From: Flavobacteriales bacterium UBA2669
GTDB taxonomy: Bacteria > Bacteroidota > Bacteroidia > Flavobacteriales_E > Vicingaceae
NCBI GenBank assembly: GCA_002359215.1
Contig: DEMN01000009.1
Location: 21,002 to 85,001 of the forward strand
Direction: 5' to 3'
Length of the DNA stretch: 64,000 nucleotides
In this document: in pieces, positions 8,289 through 16,143 of the stretch
How the letters are laid out: each line of letters starts with the position of its first letter
Numbering within the stretch: position 1 is the first letter of the stretch
Position numbers and translations under genes: made by a program
Notes under the pieces: model-generated
What the model was told of the DNA's origin: nothing
Databases searched by the model: none
Seen by the model: the letters and a program-made list of their open reading frames with translations, nothing else

Positions 8289-8525
8289 ATGCATTTAGAA
8301 ATAATTACACCAGAAAAAAGTATCTTTAAAGGAAAAATAGATTCTGCTATTTTTCCAGGAACTGAAGGTTCTTTTGGTGTGCTTCCAAATCATAGCCCTA
8401 TTATTTCCACCCTAAAAAAAGGCGATATTAGTGTGATTGACGAAAATAAAAAATCGAATTTATTTGCTATCAATGGTGGCGTTGTTGAAGTTAGCAACAA
8501 TAAAATTATTGTATTAGCAGAGTAA
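8289..8525 (+). CDS. atpC: F0F1 ATP synthase subunit epsilon (short form)
   Basis: Epsilon links the gamma rotor stalk to the c-ring and can inhibit ATP hydrolysis. The 78-residue chain covers only the N-terminal beta-sandwich: MHLEIITPEKSIFKG at the start and the FGVLPNHSPIISTLKKG turn near 33-50. The C-terminal two-helix domain, which in other bacteria (about 135 residues) brakes hydrolysis, is missing. Short epsilon subunits are typical in this phylum, so I read this as complete rather than truncated. A strong terminator follows. Confidence 0.93.
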   Translation: MHLEIITPEKSIFKGKIDSAIFPGTEGSFGVLPNHSPIISTLKKGDISVIDENKKSNLFAINGGVVEVSNNKIIVLAE

Positions 8526-8548
8526 ATAATTCAAACCGAAACCCTCAT

Positions 8549-8585
8549 AAAAAAAATCTCCTAAGAACTTAGGAGATTTTTTTTG
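8549..8585 (+). terminator. Rho-independent terminator of atpDC
   Basis: The stem AAATCTCCTAAG / CTTAGGAGATTT is flanked by an A-run before and a run of eight T after, so it may work in both directions. It closes the atpDC unit. Confidence 0.9.
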
Positions 8586-8741
8586 CACTAACTAAACAAG
8601 AAGTTGTTTATTAAAGGTGGGATTTACTGTTTTCTTATTCAGTAACACAAAAGTATTCTTACTCCTGAAAAAAGGGTGTTAATTTCGAGTTAACAAAAGT
8701 TAAAAAGTGTTAAACATCAATTAAATAGAGAGTTTAAAAAG

Positions 8742-8749
8742 TACCTTTG
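8742..8749 (+). promoter_or_regulatory. -7 box very close to kinase start (TACCTTTG)
   Basis: An exact TAnnTTTG box ends 6 bases before the ATG at 8756. Transcription would begin at or within a few bases of the start codon, implying a leaderless or nearly leaderless mRNA. This also argues against the TTG at 8747 as start, as it lies inside the box. Confidence 0.6.
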
Positions 8750-8755
8750 TGTCTA

Positions 8756-10378
8756 ATGAAAAGAAAATACATTTATACATTAATCGGACTAATTACTTTT
8801 GCTCTGGTAGGTCTTGTTGCTATTCAAATTTATTGGATAAACAATGCCATTACGCTAAGGGAAGAAGGTTTTAGAAACGATGTCACTAATGCCTTGATTA
8901 CTGTTGCCCATAAAACCGAAAAGATTGAGACATTCAACAGATTAAAATCTCATAAAAAAAGTCAAGAATTACTTAAATTAAGGGCAAAAAATATAAGAAA
9001 ATCTTTTAATGCCAACCAAAATTTAAACTACGATACTTCTACCACTTTTGAAGAAAATGGTATAAAGTATAAAATTAGTGAACGACAAAGACAAGAATCA
9101 GACAAGTTACTTTATCAAAAATCTATTGAATCATTCTCTGACAAAGGGAAATTCGGTTTTCAATTTAGTTTTGGAAGCAGTAATCCCTCACAAGAAACTG
9201 AAAAAACTAAAGATGATTTCCCAAAATTTAACGACTCTATTTTTAATTACAAAGAGTACGAAAAATCAATGCTAATAGATGATATTCTTGAAAATCTTTA
9301 CGAATTAAACAGACACAGGAATATAAAAGAAAGAGTTACCGGAATTGATTTAGATTCGCTTATAAAAAACGAACTGGAAAATAGAGGAATTAGTACCAAG
9401 TTTAAATACGGAATTTTTGACTATAATGGCAACGATGTAATTAATCACGATTCTTTAATTTATACTGAAGATATTAGGATGTCTGGCTATTGGACCCAAC
9501 TTTTTCCTAATGATATCTTTAGTACCCCTCACTTTTTAAGTATTTATTTCCCCAACAAAACAGGTTTTATCCTAAAATCTATGTGGATGTTACTACTCAG
9601 TTCTATCATATTATTATTAATTATTATTTGGGCATTTACTTTTACCATTCAAACCATTTTTAAACAAAAGAAACTCTCCGAAGTGAAAAATGACTTTATC
9701 AATAACATGACGCATGAATTGAAGACTCCTATTTCTACTATATCATTAGCTTGCGAAGCTCTTAATGATGTCGATATTTGCAGTGATGGTAAAATAAAAT
9801 CTAATTATGTAAACATTATTAATCAAGAAAATCAACGACTAGGTTTGTTGGTAGAAAGAGTTTTAAAAAGTGCCACTTGGGATAAAACTGATTTAAAACT
9901 GAACAGAGAAAGCTTTAACCTGCACGATGTAATTAAAAATGTTGCTGACAATATTAACATTCAAATTACATCTAAAAATGGTGTCATTTACCAAAAACTA
10001 AATGCAGAAAACCCTATATTAAAAGCAGATAAAGTACATATTACCAACCTTATATACAACTTATTGGATAACGCCAATAAATATTCGCCTAAAACCCCGG
10101 AAATTACAATAGAAACTAAAAATTTGAGAGAAGGAATTTTACTTTGTGTAAGTGATAAAGGAAGCGGAATTAAAAAAGAAAACCTGAGTAAGATTTTTGA
10201 AAAATTTTACAGAGTTCCTACAGGTGATGTACATAATGTGAAAGGTTTTGGATTAGGACTAAACTATGTGAAAGCCATTGTAGATAAGCACCAAGGAGAA
10301 ATAAAAGCAACAAGCGAATACGGGAAAGGCACTAAATTTCAAATTTACCTTCCTTTTGATATGAACCAAAATAATTAA
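8756..10378 (+). CDS. Membrane sensor histidine kinase
   Basis: This 540-residue two-component kinase has TM1 at about 6-27, a periplasmic sensor region of about 245 residues with no recognised domain, TM2 at about 277-300, then the HisKA dimerisation helix with phospho-acceptor His320 in FINNMTHELKTPIS, and a HATPase domain (N box around NLLDNANKYS, G1 box DKGSGI, G2 box GFGLGLNYV). No PAS or HAMP domain is evident. The partner response regulator begins 5 bases after the stop. The ATG at 8756 is preferred because an upstream TTG would sit in the promoter box. The signal is unknown. Confidence 0.93.
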   Translation: MKRKYIYTLIGLITFALVGLVAIQIYWINNAITLREEGFRNDVTNALITVAHKTEKIETFNRLKSHKKSQELLKLRAKNIRKSFNANQNLNYDTSTTFEENGIKYKISERQRQESDKLLYQKSIESFSDKGKFGFQFSFGSSNPSQETEKTKDDFPKFNDSIFNYKEYEKSMLIDDILENLYELNRHRNIKERVTGIDLDSLIKNELENRGISTKFKYGIFDYNGNDVINHDSLIYTEDIRMSGYWTQLFPNDIFSTPHFLSIYFPNKTGFILKSMWMLLLSSIILLLIIIWAFTFTIQTIFKQKKLSEVKNDFINNMTHELKTPISTISLACEALNDVDICSDGKIKSNYVNIINQENQRLGLLVERVLKSATWDKTDLKLNRESFNLHDVIKNVADNINIQITSKNGVIYQKLNAENPILKADKVHITNLIYNLLDNANKYSPKTPEITIETKNLREGILLCVSDKGSGIKKENLSKIFEKFYRVPTGDVHNVKGFGLGLNYVKAIVDKHQGEIKATSEYGKGTKFQIYLPFDMNQNN

Positions 10379-10383
10379 ATGAT

Positions 10384-11079
10384 ATGTCAGAAAAAATTAA
10401 ATTATTACTAGCCGAAGATGATGTAAATCTAGGCAACTTATTATCCGATTTTTTAAAAGCCAAAGGTTATGAAGTAACGCTTACCAATAATGGAGAAGAA
10501 GCTTTTTCTAACTTTATAAAAGGCAACTACCAATTGTGCTTATTAGACGTAATGATGCCTATAAAAGATGGTTTTACAACTGCTAAAGAAATCAGAAAAA
10601 TAAACCAAAAAGTACCTATCATTTTCCTTACGGCAAAATCTATGAAAGAAGATACCCTCAAAGGTTTTGAAGTGGGTGCAGATGATTACATTTCTAAGCC
10701 ATTTAGCATGGAAGAATTATTAGCTAGAATAAATGCTGTTTTGAGAAGAAGTCAAGAAGATAATGAAGCCCAAAATGAAACTTTTTTCACTATTGGTAAT
10801 TATACTTTTGATTACCAAAAAAGACATCTAACATACAAAGGAGAAGCCACCAAACTTACATCAAAAGAAAGTGATTTATTAAGGTTATTATGTCTAAACG
10901 AAAACAAAGTATTAGATAGAACCCATGCACTAAAGGCCATTTGGGAAGACGACAATTATTTTAACGCCAGAAGCATGGACGTTTATATTGCTAAGCTAAG
11001 AAAACACCTTAACAAGGATGAAAACATAGAAATTATCAATGTACATGGAAAAGGATTTAGGTTTGTAGTACATAAGTAA
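10384..11079 (+). CDS. OmpR/PhoB-family response regulator
   Basis: This 231-residue DNA-binding regulator pairs with the preceding kinase. The receiver domain (about 5-120) shows the acidic pocket EDD at 11-13, the phospho-acceptor Asp55 in LLDVMMP, a conserved Thr in FLTAKS and the Lys in YISKPF. A winged-helix domain of the OmpR type fills about 135-231, with the recognition-helix region NARSMDVYIAKLRKHL near the end. It overlaps nothing and lies 5 bases from the kinase, so the pair is one operon. Confidence 0.94.
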   Translation: MSEKIKLLLAEDDVNLGNLLSDFLKAKGYEVTLTNNGEEAFSNFIKGNYQLCLLDVMMPIKDGFTTAKEIRKINQKVPIIFLTAKSMKEDTLKGFEVGADDYISKPFSMEELLARINAVLRRSQEDNEAQNETFFTIGNYTFDYQKRHLTYKGEATKLTSKESDLLRLLCLNENKVLDRTHALKAIWEDDNYFNARSMDVYIAKLRKHLNKDENIEIINVHGKGFRFVVHK

Positions 11080-11131
11080 ATTTTGAATAAAAAAACCTAG
11101 CCCTTCACTTTTATTATTGCTGTTAACTTAT

Positions 11132-11139
11132 TAACTTTG
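11132..11139 (+). promoter_or_regulatory. Promoter of ferritin gene (TAACTTTG)
   Basis: Exact TAnnTTTG box, 26 bases upstream of the ferritin ATG. A -33 element at the usual distance is not clear. Confidence 0.6.
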
Positions 11140-11165
11140 AGCAAAACTCAAAAAAAGAAAAAGAC

Positions 11166-11681
11166 ATGTTAAAACCAACTATTGAAAAGGCACTTAATAA
11201 CCAAATTAAAATTGAAGCAGAATCTTCTCAAGCTTATTTAGCTATGGCTTCTTGGGCAGAAACTAAAGGATTAGGTGGGACAGCTCAGTTTTTATACCAA
11301 CATGCCGAAGAAGAAAGAATGCACATGCTAAAAATAGTTCAGTATGTAAATGAAAGAGGTGGAAAAGCTATTATACCTGCTTTAGCAAAACCAGAATCTC
11401 AATATAAATCACTAAATCAATTATTCCAAACATTGTTAGATCATGAAGTAAGTGTTTCTAATGATATTAATGACGTAGTGGAAATTTGTTTAAAAGAAAA
11501 AGACTACACTACTCACAATTTTATGCAATGGTATGTTGCTGAACAAATTGAAGAAGAAGCATTAGCAAGAACCATTATGGATAAACTTCATTTAATAGGA
11601 GAAGACAAAGGTGGACTGTATCTATTTGATAGAGATATTGAAACATTAACTGTACAAGCTTCTAACGCTCCGGCAAAATAA
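11166..11681 (+). CDS. ftnA: Ferritin (FtnA-type)
   Basis: This non-haem ferritin of 171 residues oxidises Fe(II) and stores it in a 24-subunit shell. All diiron-centre residues of E. coli FtnA are found at the same numbers: Glu17, Glu50, His53, Glu94 and the Glu126-Gln127 pair. The haem-binding Met of bacterioferritin is not evident. It has its own promoter box and is followed by two small basic secreted-protein genes. The regulator pair upstream may or may not control it; no Fur box was recognised. Confidence 0.95.
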   Translation: MLKPTIEKALNNQIKIEAESSQAYLAMASWAETKGLGGTAQFLYQHAEEERMHMLKIVQYVNERGGKAIIPALAKPESQYKSLNQLFQTLLDHEVSVSNDINDVVEICLKEKDYTTHNFMQWYVAEQIEEEALARTIMDKLHLIGEDKGGLYLFDRDIETLTVQASNAPAK

Positions 11682-11799
11682 AGTTGTTAACATAGGTGAA
11701 AATGTTTTGTTAATAAATGGCTCGACAGAAATTCGTCAAACTGTTTTGTACTTATTACATTTACTCCCAAAATTTTTTAGACGTTTATTAACCATCAAA

Positions 11800-12159
11800 A
11801 TGCATAAATTATATTTACTTTTTATATTCATTTTCTTTATTTCTATTTCCGTATTTGGACAAAAAAAGAATAAAGGAGTTGCTTCCAGTAAATCTTCTTC
11901 AAGTGAAGTTACTGCAAAAAGAGATGCTTTTTCGGGCAAATCTAAAAAAGGTCCGAATATTGATGTTGACGGTGGAGGCTCAGGAAATAAAGCCAAAAGC
12001 TACAAACATTCTATTTCAAGAAAAAATGTAAAAAGAAAAGACATGAAAAAACAAGCCGAATTTTCATCTAAGAAAAGAAGATATAAATCAAATAACAAAA
12101 AACAAAAAGGAGATTCAACAAGTGGAAAATCTCGTTCGGGAAGAAAATCAGGAAAATAA
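11800..12159 (+). CDS. Small basic secreted protein, GPNIxVD family
   Basis: I do not recognise this 119-residue protein. The ATG at 11800 is chosen because it starts a good signal peptide (MHKLYLLFIFIFFISISVFGQ); the open frame extends further upstream without such a signal. The mature part is extremely basic, rich in Lys, Arg, Ser and Gly, probably disordered, and contains KKGPNIDVDGGGSGN and a C-terminal SGRKSGK. The next gene codes for a lipoprotein with the same two motifs, so they are tandem paralogues. A role in binding polyanions (nucleic acid, LPS, polysaccharide) is a guess from charge only. Confidence 0.7.
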   Translation: MHKLYLLFIFIFFISISVFGQKKNKGVASSKSSSSEVTAKRDAFSGKSKKGPNIDVDGGGSGNKAKSYKHSISRKNVKRKDMKKQAEFSSKKRRYKSNNKKQKGDSTSGKSRSGRKSGK

Positions 12160-12188
12160 CTACAGCCCATTTGTCATAAAACCATCTA

Positions 12189-12515
12189 GTGAATAAATTT
12201 AAACATATTATATATCTACTTTTCATTGCTTTGGCAGTTATTTCTTGTAAATCAGGAGGTGATTCGCTTTTCACAAGCAGCTCTAAAAAAGGACCAAACA
12301 TTCAGGTTGATAATGGTTCCGGTAATGGCAAGTCGAAAAGTAAAAACTACCTACATTCTACCAGCAGAAAAAAAATCAAAGGCAAAAGAGGATCTCCATT
12401 CTCTTCTTCAAAAGCACGATACGGCAAAACAGTAAATGTTAAAACCAATAAACAAGATAAAAAAGGTGAAGCTAGTGGTGGAAGAAAATCAGGAAAAGGT
12501 CGTAAGAAAAACTAA
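12189..12515 (+). CDS. Small basic lipoprotein, GPNIxVD family
   Basis: This 108-residue protein begins at a GTG and has a lipoprotein signal (LFIALAVISC, Cys20). The mature chain is Lys/Ser/Gly-rich and repeats motifs of the upstream neighbour: SKKGPNIQVDNGSGN, LHSTSRKKIKGK (compare KHSISRKNVKRK) and a C-terminal GGRKSGKGRKKN. A 29-base gap separates the two, so they are probably co-transcribed. One member is periplasmic or released and one is membrane-anchored. Function unknown. Confidence 0.7.
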   Translation: MNKFKHIIYLLFIALAVISCKSGGDSLFTSSSKKGPNIQVDNGSGNGKSKSKNYLHSTSRKKIKGKRGSPFSSSKARYGKTVNVKTNKQDKKGEASGGRKSGKGRKKN

Positions 12516-12662
12516 TTATGAGTTTCGAATTAAACTATTAAGTTTATATTTATTCATTTTCAATCTCAGCTCTTTATCAATCAAAACTCCTATAAACCTA
12601 AGAGCTTAAAACCTTATCGTTTTAAAAAGTAAAAAACATCTTTTATTTTAGCTTAAAAAAAT

Positions 12663-12670
12663 TATATTTG
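12663..12670 (+). promoter_or_regulatory. Promoter of YfiR-TPR-SpoIIE operon (TATATTTG)
   Basis: Exact TAnnTTTG box, 40 bases before the first of two possible GTG starts of the YfiR-like gene. Confidence 0.6.
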
Positions 12671-12710
12671 CATTTATTCTAAATCATTTTGGCTTAGAAT
12701 TTGACTGCAA

Positions 12711-13244
12711 GTGAACTTATTAGTGAAAAAAACAAGCTTCATATTATTATTGGTATTTATTATCGGTTCTTCTTTTATAACAAAGAAAGAAATAGATACT
12801 AATGCCAAATTAAAAGCTGTTTTTATGTACAATTTCACTAAGTATATAGAATGGCCAAAAGCCTATCAAACAGGTTATTTTGTTTTTGGCATAGTGGGTG
12901 ACACTCCTCTTTATGATGAATTAACTAAAATGGCTCAAACCAAAAAAATTGGTAATCAGCCTATTTTAGTAAAGAAATTTAGTTCTGCTGCTGAACTAGA
13001 TAAATGTCATTTGCTTTATGTTACTAAAGACAAAAGCTATGAATTAAGCAGTGTAGTTAAAAAAGTTAAATCAGGAAGTACCCTAATAGTTACAGAACAA
13101 GAAGGGTTAGTAGATAAAGGAGCCGGAATAAACTTTGTTGTTAGAGATAACAAACAAAAGTTTGAAATGAATACCAAAAGCATAGAAACACAAAAACTAA
13201 AAGTAAGTTCAAACTTAGAAGCACTAGCTGTTGCCGTCAAATGA
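12711..13244 (+). CDS. YfiR family periplasmic protein (DUF4154)
   Basis: This 177-residue protein has a signal peptide and the YfiR layout: KAVFMYNFTKYIEWP near 34-48, FGIVGDTPLYDEL, CHLLYVTKDKS, and the late GINFVVRDNKQKFEMNTKSIE segment. In Pseudomonas YfiR is a periplasmic protein that restrains the diguanylate cyclase YfiN; in Bacteroidota relatives sit beside other signalling enzymes, here a SpoIIE phosphatase. Two in-frame GTG codons (12711, 12723) are possible starts; both keep the signal peptide. Its stop overlaps the next start as ATGA, so translation is coupled. Confidence 0.85.
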   Translation: MNLLVKKTSFILLLVFIIGSSFITKKEIDTNAKLKAVFMYNFTKYIEWPKAYQTGYFVFGIVGDTPLYDELTKMAQTKKIGNQPILVKKFSSAAELDKCHLLYVTKDKSYELSSVVKKVKSGSTLIVTEQEGLVDKGAGINFVVRDNKQKFEMNTKSIETQKLKVSSNLEALAVAVK

Positions 13245-14122
13245 AAAGATTAATTTACATATTATTCCTTTTGGTTGCTGTTAGTACAACAGTTAATGCT
13301 CAGTTCGTGCAAAATAACAGCATGTCTAAAGCTGAATTTTATATTCAGAAAGCTGAATTTGACAGTGCTCAGAAATACATTGATATTGCTACAACTCAAG
13401 AAGAATTTACAACACTAGCTAAAGTTTGGTTTTACCGTAGCTTTATTTATAAAGAGCAATATAAAACTAAAGAAAAACAAGAATTGAATTCTGCACTTAG
13501 AAACGAATGTGCTACATCAATTCATAAATTATACAAAATAGATACTGCTAGTACTTACTTGCCTCAAGCAGAACCTTTAGTAAAATACATTTCTTCAACT
13601 TATTATAACGATGCTGCAAGAGCAATAAATAATGAAAATTATGAACTTGCTAACCAAAACTTTAATCAGTACAAACAACTACAAACGCTAATTAATACTG
13701 ATAAAAATACATTAAACGATCATAAAATCCAGTTTAAATTTGCTATAGCAACAGCTATTAGTAAAGGACAAGACAAAGTTGACTCTACACAAAGACATCA
13801 ATTGGTAGCTATTTACAAAGAAATTTTAGCTATCGATCAAAACAATCCTTCTGCTAACTACAACTTATCACTTTTATATTATAATGAAGGAGTTGATATT
13901 GTAAATAACATGGATTATGACATGGAGTTTGAAAACTTAATGGCAACTCAAGAAAAAATTGCAGATTTATTCAATGAAGCTTTGCCATTTATGCTTAAAG
14001 CTTACGAAGCTAATTACAGGAAAGAAGACACCCTAGAAGGTTTGAAAAACATTTATTACGGGCTAAACGATACCGAAAAATCCAATTATTATAAACAGGA
14101 ATTAGAATCGTTACAAAAATAA
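13241..14122 (+). CDS. Secreted TPR-type protein
   Basis: This 293-residue protein has a signal peptide (about 1-20, ending VNAQ) and helical repeats compatible with tetratricopeptide repeats, for instance AEFYIQKAEFDSAQKYIDIA near the N-terminus and NPSANYNLSLLYYNEGVDIV near 205-225. It shares a 4-base ATGA overlap with the YfiR-like gene and lies 24 bases before the phosphatase gene. This makes a three-gene unit in which it could connect the periplasmic YfiR-like protein with the membrane phosphatase. That link is an inference from position. Confidence 0.75.
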   Translation: MKRLIYILFLLVAVSTTVNAQFVQNNSMSKAEFYIQKAEFDSAQKYIDIATTQEEFTTLAKVWFYRSFIYKEQYKTKEKQELNSALRNECATSIHKLYKIDTASTYLPQAEPLVKYISSTYYNDAARAINNENYELANQNFNQYKQLQTLINTDKNTLNDHKIQFKFAIATAISKGQDKVDSTQRHQLVAIYKEILAIDQNNPSANYNLSLLYYNEGVDIVNNMDYDMEFENLMATQEKIADLFNEALPFMLKAYEANYRKEDTLEGLKNIYYGLNDTEKSNYYKQELESLQK

Positions 14123-14146
14123 AATTCGAAAGAGTTTATACTATTA

Positions 14147-15934
14147 ATGAAATTTAAATTTACCATAGGAAAAAGAATAGGCACTGGTTTTGGTGTTCTG
14201 ATTTTTTTGGTAATAACAGTTTTTACTATTACTTATAATACCTTAGACAGAAGTATAAACATTAACGATAAAATTACTACTGTAAACAATCCCTCTTTAA
14301 GTACTTTAGAAGAGCTTAAATTAATGGCAGTACGTTCAAAAATGCTTATCTTTAATTGGGTATATTACCAATCTAACTCCAAACATCCGGACAAGGTAAA
14401 ACTTATAAAACTTATTGAAAATGAATATCCTGCATTAAAAACTAAAATTGCTAAACTAGCTGTAAATTGGAATAAAGAAGATAGACAGAAAATGTCAAAA
14501 TTATTTAAGGAAATAGATGTTCTTTTTGATATGCACAGAGAAATAATGGAATACCTTCCAAGTTTTGAGAGTTATGAAGAAGCTACTAATAAATTCCTTG
14601 CCAATTCTATGATTGGTGATGATGGCGATTTATACATAAAAACAAATGAAGTTATTTTTCAATTAGAAGAATTAATTAACATCCAAAAGTTTCATACCGA
14701 TCAGGCTACCAATAAAATGCAGTCTTCATTTAATTTTTTAAAGACCTTAGCTCAATATTTAGGAATTGCACTTATAATTGGAGGGTTACTTATTGCTTTT
14801 TATACCACCAAATCTATTGTTACTCCCGTAACTAACCTTAAAAGTATACTACTAACATTAAGTAAAGGAGTCTTCCCTAAGGGAAATATAAAAGCTAGAA
14901 ATGATGAAATTGGTGAAATGACCATGGCACTTAATAGGTTAGTCGAAAACTTAAAAGCCACAAAAGATTTTGCTGACGCTGTAGGTTCAGGAAGGTTTGA
15001 TGCTCAATATAAACCATTAAGTAATGAAGACACATTAGGGAAAGCATTACTGAAAATGCGTGATGATTTAGCCGAAAATGAAAGATTACTAGAACAAAAA
15101 GTAAAAGAAAGAACTGCTGAAGTAGTTCAGAAAAAAGAAGAAATTGAAAAGCAAAACCTTAAAATTAGTGAGCTTTATAAAGAAGTTACTGACAGTATTA
15201 AATATGCAAAAGGACTTCAAGAAGCTATTTTACCTCCAAACGAATTAGTTAAAAAAATGCTTCCTCAAGCATTTATTTTATATAAGCCAAAAGATATTGT
15301 TTCAGGAGATTTTTACTGGTTAAAAGAAAAAAACAACAAAGTGTATTTTGCAGCAGTAGATTGTACCGGACATGGAGTGCCAGGTGCATTTATGAGTATC
15401 ATTGGAAACAATGCTCTAAATAATGCTTTAAGAGAGTTTGACACACCTTCAGAAATATTAGATAACTTAAACCAAGGAATAAGCTCAACATTACATAATA
15501 ATACGATAGGTGTTTCTACCACCAAAGATGGTATGGATTTAGCGCTTTGTTGTTACGATCCAAAAACACAAGAAATTCAGTATGCAGGAGCATTTAACCC
15601 ATTATATATTATTAGAAACAACGACATTATTCAAACCAAAGCAGATAAATTTGCTATTGGGACTTATTTTGATAATCCAAAACAAAAATATACCAACCAT
15701 ACATTTAAGTTAGAAAAAAATGATAAAGTGTATATTTTTTCAGATGGTTATGCCGATCAATTTGGCGGACCAAAAGGCAAGAAGTTAATGTATAAAAACT
15801 TCAGAGATTATTTACTAACTATTCATAATGAGCCTATCCATAATCAAAGAGCATTATTAAATGATAATATTGAAAAATGGAAAGGCAACCTTGAACAAAT
15901 AGATGATATACTTGTAATTGGTATGACAGCATAA
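14147..15934 (+). CDS. Membrane HAMP-SpoIIE (PP2C) serine phosphatase
   Basis: This 595-residue signalling phosphatase has TM1 at about 12-30, a helical periplasmic sensor region (31-195), TM2 at about 200-220, HAMP at about 222-275, a coiled coil near 305-350, and a SpoIIE/PP2C domain from about 355. Metal ligands are visible at Asp388 (SGDFYWL) and Asp405 (VDCTGHGVPGA), and in the C-terminal FSDGYADQ and QIDDILV motifs. Such enzymes dephosphorylate anti-sigma-factor antagonists or similar partners. No anti-sigma kinase or STAS gene is adjacent. The periplasmic signal probably passes through the YfiR-like and TPR proteins encoded upstream. Confidence 0.9.
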   Translation: MKFKFTIGKRIGTGFGVLIFLVITVFTITYNTLDRSININDKITTVNNPSLSTLEELKLMAVRSKMLIFNWVYYQSNSKHPDKVKLIKLIENEYPALKTKIAKLAVNWNKEDRQKMSKLFKEIDVLFDMHREIMEYLPSFESYEEATNKFLANSMIGDDGDLYIKTNEVIFQLEELINIQKFHTDQATNKMQSSFNFLKTLAQYLGIALIIGGLLIAFYTTKSIVTPVTNLKSILLTLSKGVFPKGNIKARNDEIGEMTMALNRLVENLKATKDFADAVGSGRFDAQYKPLSNEDTLGKALLKMRDDLAENERLLEQKVKERTAEVVQKKEEIEKQNLKISELYKEVTDSIKYAKGLQEAILPPNELVKKMLPQAFILYKPKDIVSGDFYWLKEKNNKVYFAAVDCTGHGVPGAFMSIIGNNALNNALREFDTPSEILDNLNQGISSTLHNNTIGVSTTKDGMDLALCCYDPKTQEIQYAGAFNPLYIIRNNDIIQTKADKFAIGTYFDNPKQKYTNHTFKLEKNDKVYIFSDGYADQFGGPKGKKLMYKNFRDYLLTIHNEPIHNQRALLNDNIEKWKGNLEQIDDILVIGMTA

Positions 15935-16017
15935 CCCCTTAGGCATTTCAACCTCATTAACAATAATTTACCCCTCTTAACTTTTTAAAAAAATTTCTAT
16001 TTTACCAATTTCATTCT

Positions 16018-16025
16018 TATATTTG
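16018..16025 (+). promoter_or_regulatory. Promoter of first adhesin gene (TATATTTG)
   Basis: Exact TAnnTTTG box about 119 bases before the ATG at 16144, giving a long leader that contains a hairpin at 16061-16085. Confidence 0.55.
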
Positions 16026-16060
16026 TTCCCTTAAAGTATCATTTTTTTACGATAAAGCTC

Positions 16061-16085
16061 ATGTTGTTTTAGACAAAAGCAACAT
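16061..16085 (+). other. Leader hairpin before adhesin gene
   Basis: ATGTTGTTTT pairs with AAAAGCAACAT across a 4-base loop AGAC, with a single bulge. It sits in the probable 5' leader of the 16144 gene and could affect mRNA stability or expression. There is no T-run, so it is not a classical terminator. Confidence 0.45.
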
Positions 16086-16143
16086 CTAATTAGTTTTATG
16101 CGTCTGTTTGCTACTTAACAAAAAAGACTTAACTCATATAATT

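Noticed and set aside
8289..8525. Frameshifted or truncated atpC
   Set aside because: The short form lacking the C-terminal helices is common in this phylum, the stop is followed by a clean terminator, and no remnant of the missing domain is seen.
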